DNA from: Anomaloglossus baeobatrachus
Taxonomy: Eukaryota > Chordata > Amphibia > Anura > Aromobatidae
Reading direction: 5' to 3'
DNA length: 64,000 bases
Assembly: GCF_048569485.1 (NCBI RefSeq)
Contig: NC_134353.1
Location: 427,923,650-427,987,649 of the forward strand
The stretch's first letter is position 1; every line of letters starts with the position of its first letter. The translations under genes and the position numbers were made by a program. The notes beneath the pieces are model-generated. The model was not told the origin of the DNA, did not search any database, and saw only the letters and a list, made by a program, of their open reading frames with translations. Shown in pieces: positions 1-10,011 of this stretch.

Positions 1-206
1 GGTTTGGTCTGTGATGTCTTCTAGCTTGACCAGGGGTCTTCCCTTATATGGTATCTTCTTTCATTCCCTGCATTCCAAGCAAAGTGTGGATAACAGGAAA
101 TGGCGGCCATCTTTATATCTGTGTCATGTGTATGATCTGAGAGCTGAATTATGTAAGGCAAATCAACATATTTCCCACAATGCTCTATGTCCAGAGGTTA
201 ATTAAG
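1..206. other. Unassigned flank
   Basis: I see no gene or recognisable repeat here. The sequence resumes at 778 once the 541-bp palindromic insertion at 222-762 is removed, because a 15-base direct repeat (TATTTCATTTTATTA) occurs at 207-221 and 763-777. Confidence 0.4.
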
Positions 207-344
207 TATTTCATTTTATTAAGCACAGAAAGAAAAAAGGAACAGCACTCACCGGTAATTGCTGTGAAGTATTCAGATTTATTCCATGATCGGAGGATAC
301 ATGCTTCGGCGTAACAGGGAGGGAATGAGGATGGTTAGCACAAA

Positions 345-392
345 AAGACTACGGCCGTTTCGCCCCTGTAGGTGGGGCTTCGACGGGTCTTA
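345..392 (-). ncRNA. Hammerhead-ribozyme-like core, left arm
   Basis: On the minus strand the order is GTCGAAG, a CCCC/GGGG stem with a 7-base loop, CGAAAC, a short loop and GTC. The GAAA box and a GTC cleavage-type triplet are present. The first conserved box (CUGANGA) is not clean, so activity is doubtful. Confidence 0.35.
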
Positions 393-397
393 GTGTA

Positions 398-442
398 AGA
401 CCCGTCAAAGCCCCACCTACAGGGGCGAAACGGCCGTAGTCT
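398..442 (+). ncRNA. Hammerhead-ribozyme-like core, right arm
   Basis: This is the mirror copy of the left-arm core: a CCCC/GGGG stem, then CGAAAC, a short loop and TAGTC. The first box reads GTCAAAG and departs from CUGANGA. The helix III pairing (A-U, C-G around GGCCGTA) fits the minimal form described for Penelope-like elements. Confidence 0.35.
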
Positions 443-783
443 TTTTGTGCTAACCATCCTCATTCCCTCCCTGTTACGCCGAAGCATGTATCCTCCGATC
501 ATGGAATAAATCTGAATACTTCACAGCAATTACAGGTGAGTGCTGTTCCTTTTTTCTTTCTGTGCTTAATGTTTCATGCTCTGATGCTTTTGGAACAAGC
601 ACCCCGCAGCTGCATTCAGTATAGTCCGACCTGGAAGTTTTCTCTTGTCACAGCAGAGATTAATAGCACCGTGTGTGCTTTCTGCAACTAGTCGCTGTTT
701 GTTTGATGTGGACAGTCCTCAGTGGAAGTAGTGCCCCGCAAATCCTTCTTGTTATTACTGCATATTTCATTTTATTACTCTCC

Positions 784-1644
784 TCAACAGTATGATACAT
801 CTACGGGACCGGGCTGTGATTGAGTCATGGAACCCTGGAAAGCCTTTACTGCAGCAGCAAGCTCCCCCTGGAATTGAGTATGGGAAGAGGCTAGGGCTCT
901 ATGCTCAATGGATAAGTCCTGGATCATTTGAGTCAAATTAGACATCTGATCCGTAAGGATACGTAATGGATCCATAGGGGTAAAAATGTAAGGGCCAGTG
1001 ATAATGTCACGCTGTACTCTAAGATGTACAATAGCAGTACAGCGCAGTAATGTGGGACTGAGAGGATTCCTGAAGCTATCTGAGAAGGTAGTTAGCTGGT
1101 AAACCACTAGGAGGCGTAAAAGTGGAGGAAACGTATGAGCAGGGAATTCCCTAGCAGAGATAATACTAGTCAAGCCCACCAGATGGCAGTAGAATCGTCA
1201 GAAAGCCGTGTCACAACATGAGGTCTTGTAAGTACACAAGGGCAAAGTCTAAACGTAGTCAGAGGGAAGCAAATAGTCAGTAGCCGGGAAATCAGAGCCT
1301 AGAAGCGAGGGGGAGTGGGAAGACAAGACAGAATTAAGGTAAACAGATAAGGAACGAACAGGGAGACAGCGGGAGAGACACTGATGGAAACAGACAACAA
1401 AGGAGGTTAACAGGTCAAGTGAACACGGAGGTCAGGAGGGGGTAGGGCAGACAACAGGTCACTCAAGAGCAGAACACAGCAGAGCCAGAAGAATCACTGG
1501 TGAAGTCCAAGAGAAACAGTGCCCTAATAAAGCAGCCTGACCTCCAGAACGAGGCAGAAAGGATTAACCCCTAATGTGACCTGCATCAGAAGTGAAACTA
1601 AAAAAAAGGCTCAGCTCCAGCTGAGCCAGGAGTCAATCATGACA
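784..1644 (-). mobile_element. Broken LTR retrotransposon: LTR and start of gag
   Basis: The LTR at 1005-1644 (640 bp) begins TGTCA and ends TGACA when read on the minus strand. Just inside it (minus strand, from about 980 downward) an open frame begins MDPLRILTDQMSNLTQ. That is a coiled-coil-prone start like the gag of vertebrate Ty3/gypsy elements. Nothing of protease, reverse transcriptase or integrase is seen, and no second LTR lies in the window. It is a fossil fragment, and the family assignment rests on the gag start and LTR ends only. Confidence 0.55.
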
Positions 1645-2213
1645 CGAAGCCTCACAGATAAGGCAGATGATAACAGTTTGAAGGCAAACCACACAGCTCA
1701 GCAACACAGTCCTGGAAATCTTGTAAAGCAACAGTCAATGCAAACATGTGTCGCTGTCCCTCTATGATTTTAACTGTAACTGACAAATTGACAGAGCAGA
1801 GGCATCAAGTCTTATTGTCTATATAGTCAGCCTAAACAGAACAGATATGTGTTTTGCTAAGAAAACAAAGTGTTGCGTGCACGCATTACTGTCTGGCCCC
1901 AGCCTACCGTACCCGGGTACTGTGGTGTCCAGTTGCCATCAATACAGAGTTTAGGATCTTCTCCCGGTAAACAGTATAGACAGCACCGGCAGAATGTTGG
2001 TCTACGGCACAGGATGCTGCTCACAAACGTTACGGTCCTACTCACCAAACTCCAACACGAGTCCCCTCACAATTCACCAAAGTGTTTATGCAGTGGCTCC
2101 TTGCTATAATGCACACCTTTAGCTTTTCCTTCACTTCACAGACAGCACCTCCTCCTCTGCTCTACAAGTCCTCAGCCAAAGACCGTTTTGCTATTGCTAT
2201 AGTGACCAAACAG
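1645..2213. other. Unassigned segment
   Basis: No gene, RNA or repeat is recognised. Open frames on both strands are short and look like nothing known. It may belong to the same old hAT-type block as the BED-like frame next to it. Confidence 0.3.
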
Positions 2214-2421
2214 TCAAAGGCAGATGCAAAAAAACAGCAGCCCCTTGTGGGTAGTCTGCAACAATGCATGCTTCATATCCATGTGACAGTTCATGGACAA
2301 AGTACTCAAAGTAGTGATTTTTTGGAGTCTACTTAAAGATTGGTGACAAATCTTACAGATGACATGACTTGGGTGATCTTTTGTGATGTATAAAAAGCCC
2401 CAGGCTAGGTACGACTTACAT
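2214..2421 (-). pseudogene. BED-type zinc-finger fragment (hAT transposase N-terminus)
   Basis: The minus-strand frame contains WGFLYITKDHPSHVICKICH, then about 20 residues, then CHMDMKH. This is the C-x2-C...H-x(3-5)-H layout and aromatic start of a BED zinc finger, the DNA-binding domain at the front of many hAT transposases and ZBED proteins. The frame is short and lacks any catalytic part. A Penelope-like element has inserted immediately upstream of it, with the 13-base repeat CCCATGCAACCTG at 2422-2434 and 13406-13418. Sequence beyond 13419 is therefore its original neighbour. It is most likely a decayed transposase exon. Confidence 0.45.
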
Positions 2422-2827
2422 CCCATGCAACCTGAAAAAAGGAAAAAATTCTGTACAACGACTTAGTTGAAAAAAGTGTATAAATAGTTTTATTAAATAT
2501 TATGAAAACATCATAGTAATCAGAAAAAAATTACATAAGATGTAAAAAACATAGAGTCAGACAGTAAACACCAGCAGATGGCGCCCTCACAGCACACTGG
2601 CACGTAGGACCACACTGAAAAAAGCCAAAAATTGTAGATATCCAGCTGAGAGGCACCAATGCAAAAACACAAGTGCTTCAAACACTGGAATGTGTTAAAC
2701 AGGCAATCAGTGCCCTGCCGTGACCGACACAATAAATACAATGGTCCATACAAACAAAACATAAATCAATGCAGGGTCACGGCAGTGTGCAGCCCAACGT
2801 ACCTGAATGTGAAATGAGGGTTCAAGG

Positions 2828-2868
2828 CCCCGACCTACAGGTTTCGGTGTTTAATCCTTCTTCCGGGG
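2828..2868 (-). ncRNA. Hammerhead-like core in left inverted arm
   Basis: On the minus strand this reads GGAAGAAGG, loop, CCGAAACC, TGTA, GGTC. The GAAA box, a 3-bp helix III with a TGTA loop and a GGTC cleavage-type site are all present. The first box is CGGAAGA instead of CUGANGA. Confidence 0.45.
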
Positions 2869-2964
2869 GTGGTTTCAAGTTAAAAAATACATGCTTATAA
2901 ATGATAGCCCACCAACCAAGGCCTTACCTTCTCACCCAGTTCACGATTTGATCCTTTTACAGCC

Positions 2965-3759
2965 GTGAAGGATCTACATATTTTCATCCGGGCATTGATA
3001 ATGAAAAGGTGGTTTCATGACGAGGATCTACAGAAAGCTTTCCCAACGGAGACCGAACAAACTGCCCTGCGCATTCTTGAGGAATTATCTGAGGAACATT
3101 CCACCAATGCCCTGGGTAAGATTCCTTCACGGCTACGGATTAAGTCTAAAAAGTTCCCCCCCTTGTCATCTTGTCCTAACGTTGACCTGTTCGTGCAGCT
3201 CGTCTCTGATGAATTTTCTAAATTTCCCATGAATATATATAATGACAACTTAACAAGGGAGGAGAGGAGCTGCATTGACAGGATCAAGAAATTGGACGAC
3301 ATAGTGATGAAACCAGCCGACAAGGTTGGGAACATTGTGGTGTGGCCCTGCACGTTATATGAAAAAGAGGCATTTAGACAGCTTAGGGTCAGTGAGTGCT
3401 ACCAGCGTCTCACATTTAACCCCCTCAGCAAGTTTATGAAAGAACTACAAAGCTTGCTGAAGGATGCTTTAGATAACGGGGTCATTGAGAAGAGATTGTT
3501 CGACTCTTTGTTTGTGGTCGAGCCGACGGTACCGACACCATATTTATTGCCCAAAGTGCATAAGGATGTGAATGCACCACCGGGCAGACCCATCGTGTCA
3601 GGGCTGGGGAACTTTTTGGAACGGGTATGCATCTACATAGACTCCCTACTTAAGCCCTTAGTGGAGTCCCTTCCTTCGTATACAAAGGATACGAGTAATT
3701 TTGTACAAAAAAATCGACTCTCTGCACGTGGGCGAGGGTTCCCTGTTGGTCTCTTGTGA
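2965..3759 (+). CDS. Penelope-like element, N-terminal part of the RT protein
   Basis: A 264-residue frame forms the front of the Penelope polymerase. It includes the stretch VMKPADKVGNIVVW near residue 112. This lysine-aspartate motif (KxADK...VVW) precedes the RT fingers in Penelope-like proteins. It also includes PYLLPKVHKD followed by PGRPIVSG near residue 190-210, the usual region just before the catalytic palm. The frame is followed by the larger RT and endonuclease frame, which begins at 3701. It acts in reverse transcription of its own RNA; no host role is expected. Confidence 0.75.
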   Translation: MKDLHIFIRALIMKRWFHDEDLQKAFPTETEQTALRILEELSEEHSTNALGKIPSRLRIKSKKFPPLSSCPNVDLFVQLVSDEFSKFPMNIYNDNLTREERSCIDRIKKLDDIVMKPADKVGNIVVWPCTLYEKEAFRQLRVSECYQRLTFNPLSKFMKELQSLLKDALDNGVIEKRLFDSLFVVEPTVPTPYLLPKVHKDVNAPPGRPIVSGLGNFLERVCIYIDSLLKPLVESLPSYTKDTSNFVQKNRLSARGRGFPVGLL

Positions 3760-5209
3760 TGTCGAATCGCTCTACACGAGCATTCGACATCATGACGGAC
3801 TACGGGCTACCTCATATTTTTTATCAATGACCAGCATGTCCGAGAGGGAGAGGGACTTTGGCATGGACCTGTTGAAGTTTGCTTTGACTCATAATGTTTT
3901 CTTTTTTGGGGGGTCCCTGTACCTACAGCTCCAAGGTACAGCAATGGGGGCGGCTTTTGCGCCCTCATATGCTAATTTATTCCTGGGGCTGTGGGAGAGG
4001 GACCTTCTCCTGTCAGATTGGATGTCATCGGTGGACCGCGTCCCCTTTTGGACGAGGTACATCGATGACATTTTCTTTATCTGGCAGGGGAATGCCCTAG
4101 ATCTTAATTTATTTATCCAGGATTTGAATAAGAATGAGATAAATCTACGACTCACTCACAGGTTCAGTGACACATCCCTCGAATTCTTGGACGTGCTGGT
4201 CACACGTGATGTATCGGGTCAGTTACAGTCAGACCTGTATCGTAAAGACACGTCAGTAAATTCGGTCTTACATGCCACTTCGGCTCACCCCGCCCACGTT
4301 TTACGAGCAATTCCCGTGGGGCAATTCCTCCGTATACAGCGGATTTGTTCCTCGGATTCTGTGTTCGAATCGAGGGCCCTGGACCTTAAACAGAGATTCC
4401 GCGATCGCGGATATAGCAATAGGTCCATTAAAAGGGCGTATAACAGGGCTAGGAATTCCCCACGTGTGCAGTTACTATTCGGTGGTCAAACTAAGAAGAC
4501 TTCTAACAATGTTAGGATGATCACCCAGTACCACTCACACTGGGATCGGATGATGGACGTCATGTCCAGATATTGGTCGATTCTCACTATTGACCCTATT
4601 CTGCGGAATTACTTACTTGATAGACCATCGGTCGCTGCTCGTAAAGCTAGAAATCTAAAAGACATATTGACATCTAGCCATTATGGCAAAAAAGATAAAA
4701 CTATTCTTTCATTTGTGTCCTCCTCCTCTCTGCCATTGAGGTCAAGACTTGGCTGCTCACCCTGTGGATCATGTATTGCATGCCCCAATATTGACACGGC
4801 GACTGAGTTCTCTTCCTCTGATGGGAAGGTGTTTTCCATCAAGAGAAAGATCAACTGCCTATCTAAGGTGGTGGTATATTATGCCATCTGCTCATGTCCT
4901 CTCATCTATGTCGGCCTTACCACACGGGCCTTGAAGGTCCGTGTGAGAGAACACGTTCGGGACATCCAGGCCGCCAGGGATGAGGAGGACATCGAGGGCC
5001 TGAAAACAATCCCCAGGCATTTAAAAAAACAGCACAATTGCGATCATACCCTATTAAGGGTACGTGGGATAGATCAGATTGTCACAGGGGTTCAGGGTGG
5101 CAGCATTAGTCGTCTCCTCGCACAACGCGAAACCGAGTGGATATGGACCCTGAAAACCTTACAGCCCTATGGGCTGAATGAATGTCTAAGTTTTGTATCC
5201 TTCTTGTAG
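3701..5209 (+). CDS. Penelope-like reverse transcriptase with GIY-YIG endonuclease
   Basis: This 502-residue frame carries the RT palm. CDVESLYTSIRH (near residue 20) is motif A with its catalytic aspartate. GTAMGAAFAPSYANLFLG (near 80) is motif B. RYIDDIFFIW (near 120) is motif C with the YIDD catalytic pair. LEFLDVLV (near 160) follows. The C-terminal third has a Cys-rich stretch (CSPCGSCIACPN) and then YYAICSCPLIYVGLT...RVREH, the GIY-YIG nuclease core with its downstream arginine and histidine. RT fused to GIY-YIG defines the Penelope-like class of retroelements. A second, more decayed copy lies at 23622-24758. Confidence 0.9.
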   Translation: MYKKIDSLHVGEGSLLVSCDVESLYTSIRHHDGLRATSYFLSMTSMSERERDFGMDLLKFALTHNVFFFGGSLYLQLQGTAMGAAFAPSYANLFLGLWERDLLLSDWMSSVDRVPFWTRYIDDIFFIWQGNALDLNLFIQDLNKNEINLRLTHRFSDTSLEFLDVLVTRDVSGQLQSDLYRKDTSVNSVLHATSAHPAHVLRAIPVGQFLRIQRICSSDSVFESRALDLKQRFRDRGYSNRSIKRAYNRARNSPRVQLLFGGQTKKTSNNVRMITQYHSHWDRMMDVMSRYWSILTIDPILRNYLLDRPSVAARKARNLKDILTSSHYGKKDKTILSFVSSSSLPLRSRLGCSPCGSCIACPNIDTATEFSSSDGKVFSIKRKINCLSKVVVYYAICSCPLIYVGLTTRALKVRVREHVRDIQAARDEEDIEGLKTIPRHLKKQHNCDHTLLRVRGIDQIVTGVQGGSISRLLAQRETEWIWTLKTLQPYGLNECLSFVSFL

Positions 5210-5681
5210 TAGCGAATATCTAGCAGCCATGTTGCCCTCGGACTGCAGGGTGAATGTATACATTTTTTAGGTTTTTGTTTTGGTGTCCCCTGTGCTCTTC
5301 ACCATTTTGTTTTGTTTTTTTTTTATAATTCTTTATTTAACCGAAAAACATGGAGAAACATCGATCCAAACCAGTAGCATACATTTTACAACCATTGTAC
5401 ATTGACACCCCTCAGGCAAACTGTAACATCTGAACGCCTCTACACTTTGACTCCTCCATATATACCCGGGAATTTTCAAGTATAGAGATTCTGTAGAGAA
5501 TTAAGGAAAGAAAGAGAGAGAAGCAGGTGAGCAGAAGAAAGTAGATCTTAGACGAATAGGGGGGAACACACAAAGGGTGAAGGAAGGGGGGGTAAAGGGA
5601 AAAACATAAGGGAACATACAGCCACTAGGCAAAGATCCAATATCTCGATACACCTCTGTCTAACGGCAGAAGTAGGCCCCC

Positions 5682-6719
5682 TCAGTCAGGGGGGATCCAG
5701 GTACCATATTCCGTGGAGAATTTAAACTCGATCCAGGGAAACCAGATCTTGTGAAAAACCTCCTGTCTGTCGTGGAGAGACGCCGTCAGGTCCTCCATAT
5801 ACAACAATTCATTCACCCTGTTCGCCCACATTGACAGTGTCGGCGGAATGGGGGATCTCCATCTCAGGGGTACGCACGTCCTAGCAGCCATCACCAGGAA
5901 GCTTAAGAGAGACCCCTTATAGGCACGGGCAGAGGAATCGGGCAACTGAAGCAAGAAGAGCTCAGGGCCCAGGGTCTGCGCATGTCCAACCACATGCCCG
6001 ATCACACCCCGTACCCCCTCCCAAAACCGCTGCAACTCCGGGCATTCCCAGAATATGTGCAGGAAATTACCTTCCCCAATCCCACATCTCCAACAACTGG
6101 AGTCTACACCTGGGAACATCCTGTGGAGTTTTGTCGGGACTCTATACCAGCGAGATATACATTTATAGTTGGCCTCTTGAAGTTTAGAGCTAACCGATGT
6201 TTTGTGGGCAGGTAACAGCACCTTATTTCTTTGCGAGGTCGAGAGGGTGATGCCCAGGTCTGACTCCCAGTGCAAGAGGAACCCAGGAGGCGACAGGTCT
6301 GTAACGTTGCTTAACATGGAGTGTGAGATAGCCAGGGAGTGTCGGAGCGACCCCTTTTCCATACACAGCTTCTCAAAGTCGGTGAGGGGTCTGACAAACT
6401 GGCTACGGACCGGAAGAGTGCAGAGATAGTGTCGGAGCTGTAGGGATCGCCACAGGCCCAAGGGCCCAGGGACCCGGAAGTTCCGAAGTTCCTCAGTTGT
6501 TGGCCATTGCCCCTCGGCTCCGATGTGTTGAGCACGGAATCTGTTCCGGGAAATCCAGAGACGAAACATCGGGTCAGAGAGACCCGGCGAGAAATTCGGA
6601 GCGCCTATGACCGGAGAAAAGGGAGAGGGTAGGGGCATCAGGGCTCTCCGAGCCGCCTCCTGGGAACAACAAGATAGCGTCGCCCCAATAGTAGGATGGG
6701 ATTTGAGTTCTGTGCCCAC
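5682..6719 (-). pseudogene. L1 ORF2, C-terminal domain
   Basis: A 345-residue frame forms the end of L1 ORF2. Near residue 225 it has CWRCGIGEGNFLHIFWEC, the Cys-x2-Cys...His-x(4)-Cys zinc-knuckle-like motif at the C-terminus of L1 ORF2 proteins. It ends in WIPPD followed by a stop. It is in a different frame from the reverse-transcriptase segment upstream (7177-8150), showing at least one frame change near 6650-6850. The thumb-connection region between them is spread over the frames at 6574-7176 and 6638-6832. Confidence 0.8.
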
Positions 6720-7176
6720 AGGGGGGGAAGCGCCCAGGGTAGCCCCGCCAATGGTATTTCAGTAAAGCTCTGCTCCACCTGAACCCAAGCTTTGGCCTTA
6801 GAATGTCGACACCAGTCCACCACCCTGGCCATGTGAGTAGCAATGTAATATGTCTTGAGGTCCGGGAGGCCCAGGCCCCCCTAGCTCTAGGTCTACACAA
6901 CAACGACCGTGCCAGTCTCGCCGGCTTGTTTGCCCATAGGAACTTCGTTTGTAGAGAGGAAACTTCTCTAAAGAATGACCTGGGAATCCCTATGGGTAGG
7001 GTCTGAAGGAGGTACAAGAGTCTCGGAAAAATGTTCATCTTAAAAATCGCGGCCCGTCCAAACCATGGGAAAGTGCCTTTTGACCAGGTTGTACAGTCTT
7101 CTTTAATTTTTTGGAGAAGAGGGGTGAAGTTCAACTGTAAAAGGGAGCTCACATCGGCCGACAGTTTAAGTCCCAA
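6574..7176 (-). pseudogene. L1 ORF2, post-RT connection segment
   Basis: This segment follows the RT in the same frame after an in-frame stop at 7177-7179. Residues such as KEDCTTWSKGTFPWFGRAAI and PRLLYLLQTLPI match the thumb and connection region of L1 ORF2 proteins. Near 6890 the meaningful reading moves into another frame (6638-6832), so the C-terminal half of this frame is probably not the original protein. Confidence 0.7.
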
Positions 7177-8150
7177 CTAGCGCAAGTACTGAGGAGCCCA
7201 CTGAATATCAGAGGCTCCCCGCAGCTGCGAAACTACCTCCGCAGGGAGGTTGACGCCCAGTGCCTCCGATTTAGACAAGTTGACCTTGAAGTTGGAGAGG
7301 AGGGAGTAACGATCAAATTCCTGCATTCGGAGTGATTCGGCTGGGTCAGCGATAAAAAATAAGAGATCATCCGCGAAGGCTGCTATCTTATGAGTCACTC
7401 CCCCGATCTCCGATCCCTTAATGCTAGTATTCATCCGAATGTGTCGCAATAGGGGCTCTAATGTGAGTATGAATATCATTGGGGAAAGCGGACAACCCTG
7501 TCGAGTGCCATTGGTGATCGGAAAACTCTCTGAAAGCACTCCATTAACCCGAACACGAGCCGACGGTGCACTATATAGAGAACCTATCCAACTTAGCATG
7601 TTTCCCCCCAGCCCCATGAAATCAAGGACTCCATCCAGGAATGTCCAGCCGACCCGGTCGAACGCCTTCTCGGCGTCCGTCGACAACAACATGAGAGATC
7701 CACCATCAGACCTGGCCCTATGAATCAGGTTAATGGCCCTTGTGGTGTTATCCCTAGCCTCCCTGCCCAGCATGAACCCGGCCTGGTCAGAATGGACTAT
7801 ACCCCCTAGCAGGGGGGACAGTCGCTCGGCCAGAATCTTAGCAAACAGCTTTAGGTCCACATTAAGCAGGGAGATCGGGCGATAGTTGGCACAAGTAGAG
7901 GGATCCCTCCCCTCTTTAGGAATAACCACTATGGTTGCTGCAAGGGCATCTCTAGGTAAGGGTGAGGATGGACAAGATGGGATGTTGTTGAAGGTAGCTA
8001 AAAAGTGGGGGGTCAATATGTGATCCAGCTTCTTGTAATAGGCCACCGGGAGTCCATCCGGCCCCGGTGCCTTACCCGAGGGGGAGTTCTTTAGGGCCGC
8101 AGCTAGCTCCGCCTCGGAGATCGGTGTCTCCAGTGCCTCTATATCTTCCG
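7177..8150 (-). pseudogene. L1 ORF2, reverse transcriptase domain
   Basis: This is the catalytic RT of the LINE. From the 5' side it shows SGKAPGPDGLP (finger region), YRPISLLNVDLKLFAKILAE, SDQAGFMLGREARDNT, STDAEKAFDRVGW (motif A, first catalytic Asp), GTRQGCPLSPMIF (motif B) and AAFADDLLFFI (motif C, FADD pair). The order and spacing are those of L1-type RTs. The frame stays open from about 8150 to a stop at 7177. The upstream linker (8153-8848) is in another frame. All catalytic residues are intact here. Confidence 0.88.
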
Positions 8151-8152
8151 GT

Positions 8153-8848
8153 TTAAGCCTCGGGAGTCCTGAGGATCTTAAGCAAATCCTGGATTCTTTC
8201 CCTGGCTGTCTCCCTTTCGCCCTCTGTCAACTTGTTGTCAATCGAATACAGGGCAGAGTAAAAGTCCCTAAATGCGGCCGCAATGTCAGCTGGGAGCGAG
8301 GCTCTCTCCCCGGATTGTTTCTGTATATGTGGTACAAACCCCTTCATCCTTTGAATCCGCAACACCCTTGCCAGAGTCCTGCTATTATTGTTTCCAAATT
8401 CGTAAAAATGCCTACGGCATTTTGCTAGTAAGGCTTTAGCTTTGTTGGAAAGTAGCGATTTCAACTTTTCTCTTTTCTGAAAGAGAAAGGTTTTGGTCTC
8501 GTCATCTAGTCGGTCTTTGTGAATCCTCTCCAACGCATGTATATCTGCCAAGAGCGACTCGACTTCCGCGTTTCTCTCCCGTTTCAACCGAGCTCCATAT
8601 TTAATAAACAGACCTCTCACTACACATTTATGTGCTTCCCATGTTACCGCGGGTGTGGTATCTCCCCGGGCGCAAAGGTTGAAGTACTCCTCCACTGCCT
8701 CCTGTATCTCCTGCATGGTCCCCCGGTCCCCCAGCAAAGAAGTATTCAATGTCCATTGGCCTTGTTTAACCAACGGGCTCACCAGGGAGACATCCAGGAT
8801 TATTAAAGCGTGGTCAGAAAACATTATCTCATCTATTTCAGTACCCAC
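8153..8848 (-). pseudogene. L1 ORF2, linker between endonuclease and RT
   Basis: This frame begins with the last endonuclease motif, SDHALI (near residue 11), and continues through the charged linker that joins endonuclease to RT in L1 ORF2. The endonuclease body (8833-9495) ends in another frame just before it, so a frame change lies near 8840. A second change near 8155 separates it from the RT. Confidence 0.75.
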
Positions 8849-9495
8849 CAGTGGAGATCCCTGTGTTTGATAAAAAAGTGGTCCAGCCTTGAGTACGTAT
8901 TATGGACAGCGGAGTAAAAGGAATAGTCTCTATCTGTCGGGTGTTGCACCCTCCACGCGTCGACTAGCTGGTATTCGTGTAACCCCCGTTTGATCCGACT
9001 ATGAGTGGCTCTAGAAATATTGGCAGCTCCCTTTGAAGTATCTAACTCAGGGTCCATAACAAAATTAAAGTCCCCTCCCAACGTGCCCTCTGAAAACTCG
9101 TCCAGGATGTTCAGGTATTTTAGCAGGGCCGAGCATTGCCCCGTGTTGGGAAGGTAAAGGGCCGCAAATGTGAAGACCTGGGACTGGACACGACCCTTTA
9201 TCACGATCAGTCTCCCCTCCCCGTCCGTGTGGGTCCCCATCAACTCCCATGGCAGAGAGCTCGCAACCAGAATGCTTGTCCCCCTGGATCGTGGATCAGG
9301 TGATGGCGAGTGGTAGACCGTCGAGTATCTCCGGTCAGATAGCTTATATGGTTTGTCTAGGCAATAGTGGGTTTCTTGTAGAAAGATTACCTGAAGTCGC
9401 CTTTTCCATAGCAGGTTCAGGAGGATTGAGCGTTTCTCTGGGCTGTGAAGGCCCTTGACATTCAGGGACCCCACTCTAAGATCAGGTTTGGACAT
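8833..9495 (-). pseudogene. L1 ORF2, apurinic-type endonuclease domain
   Basis: The frame starts MSKPDLRVGSLNVKGLHSP and includes VIFLQETHY (catalytic Glu), LGGDFNFVMDPELD (Asp and Asn) and YSRLDHFFI. These motifs are shared by apurinic-type endonucleases that nick the target to prime L1 insertion. The final SDHA motif falls in the neighbouring frame (8848). The start is the first ATG after the purine-rich inter-ORF spacer and directly precedes the conserved domain. Confidence 0.85.
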
Positions 9496-10011
9496 CTGCT
9501 TCGTGGCTTCAACAGGAACCTACGGGGAAACGACAAAGACTAGACGCACAAACACACCACGAGGAGAGGTTTTGAGGGGAAGGGGGACGAAAAGAGGGAG
9601 TTGTAGAAGTAGGGAAGGGAAAAAAGGAGAAAAAGGAAAAGAGAGAGAAATTAGGCGGAAGAAGGAGAAAAAGAAAGAAAACGGAGAACAAGAAAAGATG
9701 CTCTCAAAGAGCTTGCAGGTCTATGGGCCCGCCCTAGGCCTACAAGGGCAGTCTCAACGAAGACGAAAATTAACACACGAATGAAGCATACCCGCCACCC
9801 CCCACCCCCAATATACTGGCTATCACCCCTGTAAACCCACAGAAGGCAATGCTTATTATGAATTCCAACAGCCTCTCCACCGCCGCCCCCCTCAGACCTT
9901 ATGTAAGGCCCACCTCCACCCCTCCCTCCACATCGGAACAGTTACCCCAGAAAATGCAAATGAGCACAATACACCAATTCAGCAATCCAAGAACGGAGCC
10001 TTATAAGTTTC

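Larger units (their letters stand above)
222..762. mobile_element. Palindromic Penelope-like insertion with hammerhead-like cores
   Basis: This 541-bp insertion is flanked by a 15-bp direct repeat (207-221 and 763-777), which I read as the target-site duplication. Most of it is one near-perfect inverted repeat: an arm at about 218-393 pairs with an arm at about 395-570. A unique tail of about 190 bp follows (571-762). It has no open frame. Near the centre, each arm carries the pattern GAAGCCCC, loop, GGGGCGAAAC, GGCCGTA, GTC. This resembles the stem II, GAAA and GTC parts of the small hammerhead ribozymes known from Penelope-like elements. A second insertion of the same design lies at 33910-34356. 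Membership of the Penelope group is inferred from the core and the duplication length; no protein supports it here. Confidence 0.6.
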
